Shown here: positions 35,850-49,944 of the stretch, piece by piece | Numbering within the stretch: position 1 is the stretch's first letter | How the letters are laid out: every line of letters starts with the position of its first letter | Assembly (NCBI RefSeq): GCF_051014685.1 | Contig: NW_027478524.1 | Span: 620,001 to 684,000 of the forward strand | Origin: Ptiloglossa arizonensis | Lineage: Eukaryota > Arthropoda > Insecta > Hymenoptera > Colletidae | Direction: 5' to 3' | Length of the DNA: 64,000 bases | Notes under the pieces: model-generated | The model's database searches: none | What the model saw: the letters and a program-made list of their open reading frames with translations, nothing else | Told to the model about the DNA's origin: nothing | Translations under genes and position numbers: made by a program

Positions 35850-38800
35850 AAGTTAAGGAATGGTTGAGAAGCCATCAAAATTGTCGCTGGTCTGATACTC
35901 GCAACCTATAACTGGAATGGCGTAGGGGAAAAGCACACAAACCATTATAATCGGGCGAGTTTCTACTTTCAGATGCAACAGGAATATCTCGAGTTCGTCA
36001 ATCCGTTCGCGAGATATGGGAGTTTGAAGTTAAGGAATGGTTGAGAAACCATCAAAATTTTCGCTGGTCTGATACTCGAAACCTATAACTGGAATGGCCT
36101 AGGGGAAAAGCACACAAACAATTATAATCGGGCGAGTTTCTACTTTCAGATGCAACAGGAATTTCTCGATTTCGTCAATCCGTTCGCGAGATATGGGAGT
36201 CTGAAGTTAAGGAATGGTTGTGAAACCATCAAAATTTTCGCAAGTCTGATACTCGAAACCAATAACTGGAATGGCCTAGGGGAAAAGTACAAACACCATT
36301 GTAATCGGGCGAGTTTCTACTTTCAGATGCAACAGGAATTTCTCGAGTTGATCAATCCGTTCGCGAGATATGGGAGTTTGAAGTTAAGGATATGGTTGAG
36401 GAACCATCAAAATTTTCGCAAGTCTGGTACTCGAAACCAATAACTACTATTGCCTAGGGCAAAAATACACATACCGTTGTCATCGGTCGACTTTCTACTT
36501 TCAGATGCAGCAGGAATATCTGGAGTTCGTCAATCCGTTCGCGAGATATAGGAGTTGGAAGTTAAGGAATGGTTGAGAAACCATCAAAATTTTCGCTGGT
36601 CTGATACTCGAAACCTATAACTACAATGGCCTAGGGGAGAAGTACACACACCATTGTGATCGGGCAAGTTTCTACTTTCAGATGCAACAGGAATTTCTCG
36701 AGTTCGCCAATCCGTTCGCGAGATATGGGAGTTAGGAGTTAAGAGACGGTTGAGAATCCATCAAAATTTTCGCAAGTCTGATACTCGAAACCAATAACAA
36801 CTATTGCCTAGGGCAAAAATACACATACCATTGTAATCGGGCGAGTTTCTGCTTTCAGATGCAACAGGAATATCTCGAGTTCGTCAATCCGTTCGCGAGA
36901 TATGGGAGTTTGAAGTTAAGGAATGGTTGAGAAACCATCAAAATTTTCGCTGGTCTGATACTCGAAACCTATGACTGGAATGGCCTAGGGGAAAAGCACA
37001 CAAACAATTATAATCGGGCGAGTTTCTCCTTTCTGATGCAACAGGAATTTCTCGATTTCGTCAATCCGTTCGCGAGATATGGGAGTTTGAAGTTATGGAA
37101 TGGTTCAGAAACCATCAAAATTTTCGCAAGTCTGATACTCGAAACCTATAACTGGAATGACCTGGGGGAAAAGTACACACACCATTGTAATCGGTCGACT
37201 TTCTACTTTCAGATGCAACAGGAATATCTGGAGTTCGTCAATCCGTTCGCGAGATATGGGAGTTTGAAGTTAAGGAATGGTTGAGAAACCATCAAAATTT
37301 TCGCTGGTCTGATACTCGAAACCTATAACTGCAATGGCCCAGGGGAAAAGTACACACACCATTGTAATCGGGCAAGTTTCTACTTTCAGATGCAACAGGA
37401 ATTTCTCGAGTTCGCCAATCCGTTCGCGAGATATGGGAGTTAGGAGTTAAGAGACGGTTGAGAATCCATCAAAATTTTCGCAAGTCTGATACTCGAAACC
37501 AATAACTGGAATGGCCTAGGGAAAAAGTACACACACCATTGTAATCGGGCGAGTTTCTACTTTCAGATGCAACAGGAATTCCTCGAGTTCGTCAAACCGT
37601 TCGCGAGATATGGGAGTTTGAAGTTAAGGAATGGTTGAGAAACCATCAAAATTTTCGCACGTCTGATACTCGAAACCAATAACTGAAATGGCCTATGGGA
37701 AAAGTACACACATCATTGTAATCGGGCGAATTTCTACTTTCAGATGCAACAGGAATATCTCGAGTTCGTCAATCCGTTCGCGAGATATGGGAGTTTGAAG
37801 TTAAGGAATGGTTGAGAAGCCATCAAAATTGTCGCTGGTCTGATACTCGAAACCTATAACTGGAATGGCCTAGGGGAAAAGCTCACAAACCATTATAATC
37901 GGGCGAGTTTCTACTTTCAGATGCAACAGGAATATCTCGAGTTCGTCAATCCGTTCGCGAGATATGGGAGTTTGAAGTTAAGGAATGGTTGAGAAACCAT
38001 CAAAATTTTCGCTGGTCTGATACTCGTAACCTATAACTGGAATGGCCTAGGGGAAAAGCACACAAACAATTATAATCGGGCGAGTTTCTACTTTCAGATG
38101 CAACAGGAATTTCTCGATTTCGTCAATCCGTTCGCGAGATATGGGAGTCTGAAGTTAAGGAATGGTTGTGAAACCATCAAAATTTTCGCAAGTCTGATAC
38201 TCGAAACCAATAACTGGAATGGCCTAGGGGAAAAGTACACACACCATTGTAATCGCGCGAGTTTCTACTTTCAGATGCAACAGGTATTTCTCGAGTTGAT
38301 CAATCCGTTCACGAGATATGGTAGTTTGAAGTTAAGGAATGGTTGAGAAACCATCAAAATGTTCGCAAGTCTGATACTCGAAACCAATAACTGGAATGGC
38401 CTAGGGGAAAAGTAGACAAACCATTGTAATCGGGCGAGTTTCTACTATCAGAGTCAACAGGAATATCTCGAGTTCGTCAATCCGTTCGCGAGATATGGGA
38501 GTTTGAAGTTAAGGATATGGATGAGGAACCATCAAAATTTTCGCAAGTCTGGTTCTCGAAACCAATAACTACTATTGCCTAGGGCTAAAATGCACATACT
38601 GTTGTAATCGGGCGACTTTCTACTGTCAGATGCAACAGGAATATCTGGAGTTCGTCAATCCGTTCGCGAGATATGGGAGTTTGAAGTTATGGAATGGTTG
38701 AGAAACCATCAAAATTTTCGCTGGTCTGATACTCGAAACCTATAACTACAATGGCCCAGGGGAAAAGTACACACACCATTGTAATCGGGCAAGTTTCTAC

Positions 38801-38919
38801 TTTAAGATGCAACAGGAATTTCTCGAGTTCGCCAATCCGTTCGCGAGATATGGGAGTTAGGAGTTAAGAGACGGTTGAGAATCCATCAAAATTTTCGCAA
38901 GTCTGATACTCGAAACCAA
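35850..38919. repeat. 3.07-kb block D1
   Basis: Matches D2 at a constant offset of 5,135 (29 monomers plus 2 bp). Shared marks run from AAGCCATCAAAATTGTCGC at the left to GAGTTAGGAGTTAAGAGACG at the right. It includes two monomers with a +1 base (AAGGATATGG, 36,388 and 38,511), which offset earlier deletions. Differences include GAGTCAACAGG at 38,451, where D2 has GATGCAACAGG. Confidence 0.83.
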
Positions 38920-40984
38920 TAACTGGAATGGCCTAGGGGAAAAGCACACACACCATCGTAATCGGGCGAGATTCTACTTTCAGATGCAACAGGAATATCT
39001 CGAGTTCGTCAATCCGTTCGCGAGATATGGGAGTTTGAATTAAGGAATGGTTGAGAAACCATCAAAATTTTCGCAATTCTGATACTCGAAACCAATAACT
39101 GGAATGGCCTAGGGGAAGAGAACACACACCATTGTAATCGGGCGAGTTTCTACTTTCAGATGCAACAGGAATTCCTCGAGTTCGTCAATCCGTTCGCGAG
39201 ATATGGGAGTTTGAAGTTAAGGAATGGTTGAGAAACCATCAAAATTTTACGCAAGTCTGATACTCGAAACCAATAACTGGAATGGCCTAGGGGAAAAGTA
39301 CACACACCATTGTAATCGGGCGTGTTTCTACTTTCAGATGCAACAGGAATTCCTCGAGTTCGTCAATCCGTTCGCGAGATATGGGAGTTTGAAGTTATGG
39401 AATGGTTGAGAAACCATCAAAATTTTCGTTGGTCTGATACTCGAAACCTATAACTGGAATGACCTGGGGGAAAAGTACACACACCATTGTAATCGGTCGA
39501 CTTTCTACTTTCAGATGCAACAGGAATATCTGGAGTTCGTCAATCCGTTCGCGAGATATGGGAGTTTGAAGTTAAGGAATGGTTGAGAAACCATCAAAAT
39601 TTTCGCTGGTCTGATACTCGAAACCTATAACTACAATGGCCCAGGGGAAAAGTACACACACCATTGTAATCGGGCAAGTTTCTACTTTCAGATGCAACAG
39701 GAATTTCTCGAGTTCGCCAATCCGTTCGCGAGATATGGGAGTTAGGAGTTAAGAGACGGTTGAGAATCCATCAAAATTTTCGCCAGTCTGATACTCGAAA
39801 CCAATAACTGGAATGGCCTAGGGAAAAGGTACACACACCATTGTAATCGGGCGAATTTCTACTTTCAGATGCAACAGGAATATCTCGAGTTCGTCAATCC
39901 GTTCGCGAGATATGGGAGTTTGAAGTTAAGGAATGGTTGAGAAGCCATCAAAATTGTCGCTGGTCTGATACTCGAAACCTATAACTGGAATGGCCTAGGG
40001 GAAAAGCACACAAACCATTATAATCGGGCGAGTTTCTACTTTCAGATGCAACAGGAATATCTCGAGTTCGTCAATCCGTTCGCGAGATATGGGAGTTTGA
40101 AGTTAAGGAATGGTTGTGAAACCATCAAAATTTTCGCAAGTCTGATACTCGAAACCAATAACTGGAATGGCCTAGGGGAAAAGTACACACACCATTGTAA
40201 TCGGGCGAGTTTCTACTTTCAGATGCAACAGGTATTTCTCGAGTTGATCAATCCGTTCACGAGATATGGTAGTTTGAAGTTAAGGAATGGTTGAGAAACC
40301 ATCAAAATGTTCGCAAGTCTGATACTCGAAACCAATAACTGGAATGGCCTAGGGAAAAAGTACACACACCATTGTAATCGGGCGAATTCCTACTTTCAGA
40401 TGCAACAGGAATATCTCGAGTTCGTCAATCCGTTCGCGAGATATGGGAGTTTGAAGTTAAGGAATGGTTGAGAAACCATCAAAATTTTCGCAAGTCTGAT
40501 ACTCGAAACCAATAACTACTATTGCCTAGGGCAAAAATACACATACCATTGTAATCGGGCGAGTTTCTGCTTTCAGATGCAACAGGAATATCTCGAGTTC
40601 GTCAATCCGTTCGCGAGATATGGGAGTTTGAAGTTAAGGAATGGTTGAGAAACCATCAAAATTTCCGCTGGTCTGATACTCGAAACCTATAACTGGAATG
40701 GCCTAGGGGAAAAGCACACAAACAATTATAATCGGGCGAGTTTCTACTTTCAGATGCAACAGGAATTTCTCGATTTCGTCAATCCGTTCGCGAGATATGG
40801 GAGTTTGAAGTTATGGAATGGTTCAGAAACCATCAAAATTTTCGCAAGTCTGATACTCGAAACCTATACCTGGAATGACCTGGGGGAAAAGTACACACAC
40901 CATTGTAATCGGTCGACTTTCTACTTTCAGATGCAACAGGAATTCCTCGAGTTCGTCAATCCGTTCGCGAGGTATGGGAGTTTG
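38920..40984. repeat. Spacer monomers between D1 and D2
   Basis: About 11.7 monomers. It contains a 1-bp-short monomer (GTTTGAATTAAGG, about 39,034) and a 1-bp-long one (TTTTACGCAAG, about 39,245); both reappear in the 11-monomer HOR at 45.9-46.5 kb. 39,470-39,830 resembles 37,190-37,550 of D1, and 40,350-40,980 resembles D1-type monomers. Confidence 0.7.
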
Positions 40985-43900
40985 AAGTTAAGGAATGGTT
41001 GAGAAGCCATCAAAATTGTCGCTGGTCTGATACTCGAAACCTATAACTGGAATGGCCTAGGGGAAAAGCACACAAACCATTATAATCGGGCGAGTTTCTA
41101 CTTTCAGATGCAACAGGAATATCTCGAGTTCGTCAATCCGTTCGCGAGATATGGGAGTTTGAAGTTAAGGAATGGTTGAGAAACCATCAAAATTTTCGCT
41201 GGTCTGATACTCGAAACCTATAACTGGAATGGCCTAGGGGAAAAGCACACAAACAATTATAATCGGGCGTGTTTCTACTTTCAGATGCAACAGGAATTTC
41301 TCGATTTCGTCAATCCGTTCGCGAGATGTGGGAGTCTGAAGTTAAGGAATGGTTGTGAAACCATCAAAATGTTCGCAAGTCTGATACTCGAAACCAATAA
41401 CTGGAATGGCCTAGGGGAAAAGTACACAAACCATTGTAATCGGGCGAGTTTCTACTACCAGATGCAACAGGAATATCTCGAGTTCGTCAATCCGTTCGCG
41501 AGATATGGGAGTTTGAAGTTAAGGATATGGTTGAGGAACCATCAAAATTTTCGCAAGTCTGGTACTCGCAACCAATAACTACTATTGCCTAGGGCAAAAA
41601 TACACATACCGTTGTAATCGGTCGACTTTCTACTTTCAGATGCAACAGGAATATCTGGAGTTCGTCAATCCGTTCGCGCGATATAGGAGTTCGAAGTTAA
41701 GGAATGGTTGAGAAACCATCAAAATTTTCGCTGGTCTGATACTCGAAACCTATAACTACAATGGCCTAGGGGAAAAGTACACACACCATTGTGATCGGGC
41801 AAGTTTCTACTTTCAGATGCAACAGGAATTTCTCGAGTTCGCCAATCCGTTCGCGAGATATGGGAGTTAGGAGTTAAGAGACGTTTGAGAATCCATCAAA
41901 ATTTTCGCAAGCCTGATACTCGAAACCAATAACTGGAATGGCCTAGGGGAAAAGCACACACACCATTGTAATCGGGCGTGATTCTACTTTCAAATGCAAC
42001 AGGAATATCTCGAGTTCGTCAATCCGTTCGCGAGATATGGGAGTTTGAAGTTAAGGAATGGTTGAGAAGCCATCAAAATTTTCGCTGGTCTGATACTCGA
42101 AACCTATAACTGGAATGGCCTAGGGGAAAAGCACACAAACAATTATAATCGGGCGAGTCTCTACTTTCAGATGCAACAGGAATTTCTCGATTTCGTCAAT
42201 CCGTTCGCGAGATATGGGAGTTTGAAGTTATGGAATGGTTCAGAAACCATCAAAATTTTCGCAAGTCTGATACTCGAAACCTGTAACTGGAATGACCTGG
42301 GGGAAAAGTACACACACCATTGTAATCGGTCGACTTTCTACTTTCAGATGCAACAGGAATATCTGGAGTTCGTCAATCCGTTCGCGAGATATGGGAGTTT
42401 GAAGTTAAGGAATGGTTGAGAAACCATCAAAATTTTCGCTGGTCTGATACTCGAAACCTATAACTACAATGGCCCAGGGGAAAAGTACACACACCATTGT
42501 AATCGGGCAAGTTTCTACTTTCAGATGCAACAGGAATTTCTCGAGTTCGCCAATCCGTTCGCGAGATATGGGAGTTAGGAGTTAAGAGACGGTTGAGAAT
42601 CCATCAAAATTTTCGCAAGTCTGATACTCGAAACCAATAACTGGAATGGCCTAGGGAAAAAGTACACACACCATTGTAATCGGGCGAGTTTCTACTTTCA
42701 GATGCAACAGGAATTCCTCGAGTTCGTCAAACCGTTCGCGAGATATCGGAGTTTGAAGTTAAGGAATGGTTGAGAGACCATCAAAATTTACGCACGTCTG
42801 ATACTCGAAACCAATAACTGAAATGGCCTATGGGAAAAGTACACACATCATTGTAATCGGGCGAATTTCTACTTTCAGATGCAACAGGAATATCTCGAGT
42901 TCGTCAATCCGTTCGCGAGATATGGGAGTTTGAAGTTAAGGAATGGTTGAGAAGCCATCAAAATTGTCGCTGGTCTGATACTCGAAACCTATAACTGGAA
43001 TGGCCTAGGGGAAAAGCACACAAACCATTATAATCGGGCGAGTTTCTACTTTCAGATGCAACAGGAATATCTCGAGTTCGTCAATCCGTTCGCGAGATAT
43101 GGGAGTTTGAAGATAAGGAATGGTTGAGAAACCATCAAAATTTTCGCTGGTCTGATACTCGAAACCTATAACTGGAATGGCCTGGGGGAAAAGCACACAA
43201 ACAATCATAATCGGGCGTGTTTCTACTTTCAGATGCAACAGGAATTTCTCGATTTCGTCAATCCGTTCGCGAGATATGGGAGTCTGAAGTTAAGGAATGG
43301 TTGTGAAACCATCAAAATTTTCGCAAGTCTGATACTCGAAACCAATAACTGGAATGGCCTAGGGGAAAAGTACACACACCATTGTAATCGGGCGAGTTTC
43401 TACTTTCAGATGCAACAGGTATTTCTCGAGTTGATCAATCCGTTCACGAGATATGGTAGTTTGAAGTTAAGGAATGGTTGAGAAACCATCAAAATGTTCG
43501 CAAGTCTGATACTCGAAACCAATAACTGGAATGGCCTAGGGGAAAAGTACACAAACCATTGTAATCGGGCGAGTTTCTACTATCAGATGCAACAGGAATA
43601 TCTCGAGTTCGTCAATCCGTTCGCGAGATATGGGAGTTCGAAGTTAAGGATATGGTTGAGGAACCATCAAAATTTTCGCAAGTCTGGTACTCGAAACCAA
43701 TAACTACTATTGCCTAGGGCTAAAATGCACATACTGTTGTAATCGGGCGACTTTCCACTTTCAGATGCAACAGGAATATCTGGAGTTCGTCAATCCGTTC
43801 GCGAGATATGGGAGTTTGAAGTTATGGAATGGTTGAGAAACCATCAAAATTTTCGCTGGTCTGATACTCGAAACCTATAACTACAATGGCCCAGGGGAAA

Positions 43901-44054
43901 AGTACACACACCATTGTAATCGGGCAAGTTTCTACTTTCAGATGCAACAGGAATTTCTCGAGTTCGCCAATCCGTTCGCGAGATATGGGAGTTAGGAGTT
44001 AAGAGACGGTTGAGAATCCATCAAAATTTTCGCAAGTCTGATACTCGAAACCAA
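40985..44054. repeat. 3.07-kb block D2
   Basis: The second copy of D1. Its left edge lies just after GCGAGGTATGGG (40,977), where D1 has GCGAGATATGGG. Its right edge is at CCAATGACTACAAAGCCC, where D1 reads CCAATAACTGGAATGG. Private bases include GGAACTTTG-type changes only at isolated positions, for example GAGACGTTTGAG at about 41,878. Confidence 0.8.
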
Positions 44055-44456
44055 TGACTACAAAGCCCTAGGGGAAAAATACACATACCTTTGTAATCGG
44101 GCGAGATTATACTTTCTGATGCAACAGGAATTTCTCGAGTTCGTCAATCCGTTCGCGAGATATGGGAGTTCGAAGTTAAGGAATGGTTGAGAAACCATCA
44201 AAATTTTCGGAATCTGATACTCTAAACCATTAGCTACTATGGTCTAGGGCAAAAATACACATGCCGTTGTAATCGGGCGAGTTTCTGCTTTCAGATTCAA
44301 CAGGAATTACTCGAGTTCGTCAAACCGTTCGCGAGATATCGGAGTTTGGATTTAAGAGATGGTTGAGAAACCATCAAAATTTTCGCAATTCTGATACTCG
44401 AAACCAATAACTGGAGTATCATAAGGGAAAAGTACACACACCATAGTAATCGGGCG
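43218..44456. repeat. 7-monomer tandem, unit 1
   Basis: Matches 44,457-45,695 at an offset of 1,239 bp (7 x 177). It overlaps the right end of D2 and contains GGTATTTCTCGAGTTGATC, TCTACTATCAGATGC and the GACTACAAAGCCC junction monomer (44,052). Confidence 0.83.
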
Positions 44457-45695
44457 AGTTTCTACTTTCAGATGCAACAGGAATTTCTCGATTTCGTCAA
44501 TCCGTTCGCGAGATATGGGAGTCTGAAGTTAAGGAATGGTTGTGAAACCATCAAAATTTTCGCAAGTCTGATACTCGAAACCAATAACTGGAATGGCCTA
44601 GGGGAAAAGTACACACACCATTGTAATCGGGCGAGTTTCTACTTTCAGATGCAACAGGTATTTCTCGAGTTGATCAATCCGTTCACGAGATATGGTAGTT
44701 TGAAGTTAAGGAATGGTTGAGAAACCATCAAAATGTTCGCAAGTCTGATACTCGAAACCAATAACTGGAATGGCCTAGGGGTAAAGTACACAAACCATTG
44801 TAATCGGGCGAGTTTCTACTATCAGATGCAACAGGAATATCTCGAGTTCGTCAATCCGTTCGCGAGATATGGGAGTTTGAAGTTAAGGATATGGTTGAGG
44901 AACCATCAAAATTTTCGCAAGTCTGGTACTCGAAACCAATAACTACTATTGCCTAGGGCTAAAATGCACATACTGTTGTAATCGGGCGACTTTCCACTTT
45001 CAGATGCACAAGGAATATCTGGAGTTCGTCAATCCGTTCGCGAGATATGGGAGTTTGAAGTTATGGAATGGTTGAGAAACCATCAAAATTTTCGCTGGTC
45101 TGATACTCGAAACCTATAACTACAATGGCCCAGGGGAAAAGTACACACACCATTGTAATCGGACAAGTTTCTACTTTCAGATGCAACAGGAATTTCTCGA
45201 GTTCGCCAATCCGTTCGCGAGATATGGGAGTTAGGAGTTAAGAGACGGTTGAGAATCCATCAAAATTTTCGCAAGTCTGATACTCGAAACCAATGACTAC
45301 AAAGCCCTAGGGGAAAAATACACATACCTTTGTAATCGGGCGAGATTATACTTTCTGATGCAACAGGAATTTCTCGAGTTCGTCAATCCGTTCGCGAGAT
45401 ATGGGAGTTCGAAGTTAAGGAATGGTTGAGAAACCATCAAAATTTTCGGAATCTGATACTCTAAACCATTAGCTACTATGGTCTAGGGCAAAAATACACA
45501 TGCCGTTGTAATCGGGCGAGTTTCTGCTTTCAGATTCAAGAGGAATTACTCGAGTTCGTCAAACCGTTCGCGAGATATCGGAGTTTGGATTTAAGAGATG
45601 GTTGAGAAACCATCAAAATTTTCGCAATTCTGATACTCGAAACCAATAACTGGAGTATCATAAGGGAAAAGTACACACACCATAGTAATCGGGCG
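44457..45695. repeat. 7-monomer tandem, unit 2
   Basis: Repeats unit 1 with few changes, such as GGGGTAAAGTAC at about 44,779, GATGCACAAGG at about 45,003 and ATTCAAGAGG at about 45,535. Its last two to three monomers are also the start of the 11-monomer HOR. Confidence 0.83.
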
Positions 45696-47235
45696 AGTTT
45701 CTACTTTCAGATGCAACAGGAATTTCTCGAGTTCGTCAATCCGTTCGCGAGATATGGGAGTTTGAAGTTAAGGAATGGTTGAGAAACCATCAAAGTTTTC
45801 GCAAGTCTGATACTCGAAAGCAATAACTGGAATGGCCTAGGGGAAAAGTACACACACCATTGTAATCGGGCGAGTTTCTACTTTCAGATGCAACAGGAAT
45901 ATCTCGAGTTCGGCAATCCGTTCGCGAGATATTGGAGTTTGAATTAAGGAATGGTTGAGAAACCATCAAAATTTTCGCAATTCTGATACTCGAAACCAAT
46001 AACTGGAATGGCCTAGGGGAAGAGAACACACACCATTGTAATCGGGCGAGTTTCTACTTTCAGATGCAACAGGAATTCCTCGAGTTCGTCAATCCGTTCG
46101 CGAGATATGGGAGTTTGAAGTTAAGGAATGGTTGAGAAACCATCAAAATTTTACGCAAGTCTGATACTCGAAACCAATAACTGGAATGGCCTAGGGGAAA
46201 AGTACACACACCATCGTAATCGGGCGAGATTCTACTTTCAGATGCAACAGGAATATCTCGAGTTCGTCAATCCGTTCGCGAGATATGGGAGTTTGAATTA
46301 AGGAATGGTTGAGAAACCATCAAAATTTTCGCAATTCTGATACTCGAAACCAATAACTGGAATGGCCTAGGGGAAGAGAACACACACCGTTGTAATCGGG
46401 CGAGTTTCTACTTTCAGATGCAACAGGAATTCCTCGAGTTCGTCAATCCGTTCGCGAGATATGGGAGTTTGAAGTTAAGGAATGGTTGAGAAACCATCAA
46501 AATTTTACGCAAGTCTGATACTCGAAACCAATAACTGGAATGGCCTAGGGGAAAAGTACACACACCATTGTAATCGGGCGAGTTTCTACTTTCAGATGAA
46601 AGAGGAATTTCTCGAGTTCGTCATTCCGTTCGCGAGATATGGGAGTTTGGAGTTAAGAGGCGGTAGAGAAACCATCAAGATTTTCGCAATTCTGATGCTA
46701 GAAAAGAATAATTGGAATGGCCTAGGGTAAAAGAACACATACCTTTGTAGTCGGGAGAGTTTCTACTTTCAGATGCAACAGAAATTTTTCGGATTCGTCA
46801 GTCCGTTCGCAAGATATGGGAGTTTGAAATTAAGGAAAGTTTGAGAAACCATCAAAATTTTCGCAACTCTGTTACTCGAAACCAATAACTGGAATGGCCT
46901 AGGGGAAAAGTACACACACCATTGTAATCGGGCAAGTTTCTAATTTCAGATGCAACAGGAATTTCTCGACTTCGTCAATCCGTTCGCGAGATATGGAAGT
47001 TTGAAGTTAAGGAATGGCTGAGAAACCGTCAAAATTTTCGGAATCTGATTCTCGAAACCAATAACTACTATGGTCTAGGTCAAAAATACACATACCGTTT
47101 CAATCGGGCGAGTTTCTGCTTTCAGATTCAACAGGAATTACTCGAGTTCGTCAATCCGTTCGCGAGATGTGCGAGTTTGAAATTAAGGAATGGTTGAGAA
47201 ACCATCAAAATTTTCGCAAGTCTGATACTCGAAAC
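45291..47235. repeat. 11-monomer HOR, unit F1
   Basis: CAATGACTACAAAGCCC starts units at 45,291, 47,236 and 49,181, each 1,945 bp apart (11 monomers less 2 bp). The shortfall comes from 1-bp deletions (TTTCGGAATCTG, GTTTGAATTAAGG) partly balanced by insertions (TTTTACGCAAG). Other marks are ATTCAACAGGAATTACTCG and ATGAAAGAGG. Confidence 0.87.
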
Positions 47236-49180
47236 CAATGACTACAAAGCCCTAGGGGAAAAATACACATACCTTTGTAATCGGGCGAGATTATACTTTC
47301 TGATGCAACAGGAATTTCTCGAGTTCGTCAATCCGTTCGCGAGATATGGGAGTTCGAAGTTAAGGAATGGTTGAGAAACAATCAAAATTTTCGGAATCTG
47401 ATACTCTAAACCATTAGCTACTATGGTCTAGGGCAAAAATACACATGCCGTTGTAATCGGGCGAGTTTCTGCTTTCAGATTCAAGAGGAATTACTCGAGT
47501 TCGTCAAACCGTTCGCGAGATATCGGAGTTTGGATTTAAGAGATGGTTGAGAAACCATCAAAATTTTCGCAATTCTGATACTCGAAACCAATAACTGGAG
47601 TATCATAAGGGAAAAGTACACACACCATAGTAATCGGGCGAGTTTCTACTTTCAGATGCAACAGGAATTTCTCGAGTTCGTCAATCCGTTCGCGAGATAT
47701 GGGAGTTTGAAGTTAAGGAATGGTTGAGAAACCATCAAAGTTTTCGCAAGTCTGATACTCGAAAGCAATAACTGGAATGGCCTAGGGGAAAAGTACACAC
47801 ACCATTGTAATCGGGCGAGTTTCTACTTTCAGATGCAACAGGAATATCTCGAGTTCGGCAATCCGTTCGCGAGATATTGGAGTTTGAATTAAGGAATGGT
47901 TGAGAAACCATCAAAATTTTCGCAATTCTGATACTCGAAACCAATAACTGGAATGGCCTAGGGGAAGAGAACACACACCATTGTAATCGGGCGAGTTTCT
48001 ACTTTCAGATGCAACAGGAATTCCTCGAGTTCGTCAATCCGTTCGCGAGATATGGGAGTTTGAAGTTAAGGAATGGTTGAGAAACCATCAAAATTTTACG
48101 CAAGTCTGATACTCGAAACCAATAACTGGAATGGCCTAGGGGAAAAGTACACACACCATCGTAATCGGGCGAGATTCTACTTTCAGATGCAACAGGAATA
48201 TCTCGAGTTCGTCAATCCGTTCGCGAGATATGGGAGTTTGAATTAAGGAATGGTTGAGAAACCATCAAAATTTTCGCAATTCTGATACTCGAAACCAATA
48301 ACTGGAATGGCCTAGGGGAAGAGAACACACACCGTTGTAATCGGGCGAGTTTCTACTTTCAGATGCAACAGGAATTCCTCGAGTTCGTCAATCCGTTCGC
48401 GAGATATGGGAGTTTGAAGTTAAGGAATGGTTGAGAAACCATCAAAATTTTACGCAAGTCTGATACTCGAAACCAATAACTGGAATGGCCTAGGGGAAAA
48501 GTACACACACCATTGTAATCGGGCGAGTTTCTACTTTCAGATGAAAGAGGAATTTCTCGAGTTCGTCATTCCGTTCGCGAGATATGGGAGTTTGGAGTTA
48601 AGAGACGGTAGAGAAACCATCAAGATTTTCGCAATTCTGATGCTAGAAAAGAATAATTGGAATGGCCTAGGGTAAAAGAACACATACCTTTGTAGTCGGG
48701 AGAGTTTCTACTTTCAGATGCAACAGAAATTTTTCCGATTCGTCAGTCCGTTCGCAAGATATGGGAGTTTGAAATTAAGGAAAGTTTGAGAAACCATCAA
48801 AATTTTCGCAACTCTGTTACTCGAAACCAATAACTGGAATGGCCTAGGGGAAAAGTACACACACCATTGTAATCGGGCAAGTTTCTAATTTCAGATGCAA
48901 CAGGAATTTCTCGACTTCGTCAATCCGTTCGCGAGATATGGAAGTTTGAAGTTAAGGAATGGCTGAGAAACCGTCAAAATTTTCGGAATCTGATTCTCGA
49001 AACCAATAACTACTATGGTCTAGGTCAAAAATACACATACCGTTGCAATCGGGCGAGTTTCTGCTTTCAGATTCAACAGGAATTACTCGAGTTCGTCAAT
49101 CCGTTCGCGAGATGTGCGAGTTTGAAATTAAGGAATGGTTGAGAAACCATCAAAATTTTCGCAAGTCTGATACTCGAAAC
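47236..49180. repeat. 11-monomer HOR, unit F2
   Basis: Nearly identical to F1. Differences I saw are GAGACGGTAG against GAGGCGGTAG, TTCCGATTCG against TTCGGATTCG, CGTTGCAATCGG against CGTTTCAATCGG, and a private GAGAAACAATC at about 47,381. Confidence 0.87.
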
Positions 49181-49944
49181 CAATGACTACAAAGCCCTAG
49201 GGGAAAAATACACATACCTTTGTAATCGGGCGAGATTATACTTTCTGATGCAACAGGAATTTCTCGAGTTCGTCAATCCGTTCGCGAGATATGGGAGTTC
49301 GAAGTTAAGGAATGGTTGAGAAACCATCAAAATTTTCGGAATCTGATACTCTAAACCATTAGCTACTATGGTCTAGGGCAAAAATACACATGCCGTTGTA
49401 ATCGGGCGAGTTTCTGCTTTCAGATTCAACAGGAATTACTCGAGTTCGTCAAACCGTTCGCGAGATATCGGAGTTTGGATTTAAGAGATGGTTGAGAAAC
49501 CATCAAAATTTTCGCAATTCTGATACTCGAAACCAATAACTGGAGTATCATAAGGGAAAAGTACACACACCATAGTAATCGGGCGAGTTTCTACTTTCAG
49601 ATGCAACAGGAATTTCTCGAGTTCGTCAATCCGTTCGCGAGATATGGGAGTTTGAAGTTAAGGAATGGTTGAGAAACCATCAAAGTTTTCGCAAGTCTGA
49701 TACTCGAAAGCAATAACTACTATGGTCTAGAGCAAAAATACATATACCGTTGTAATCGGGCGAGTTTCTGCTTTCAGATTCAACAGGAATTACTCGCGTT
49801 CGGCAATCCGTTCGCGAGACATGCGAGTTTGAAATTAAGGAATGGTTGAGAAACCATCAAAATTTTCGCAAGTCTGATACTCGAAACCAATAACTGGAAT
49901 GGCCTAGGGGAAAAGCACACACCATTGTAGTCGGGCGAGTTTCT
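49181..49944. repeat. 11-monomer HOR, unit F3 (truncated) and junction
   Basis: Follows F1/F2 to GAAAGCAATAACT (about 49,714), then switches to CTACTATGGTCTAGAGC. The next monomers (ATTACTCGCGTTCGGC with GAGACATGCGAG) recur at about 60,300-60,500 and 63,120-63,330. They end at a monomer shortened by 2 bp (AAAAGCACACACCATTG). Confidence 0.8.
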
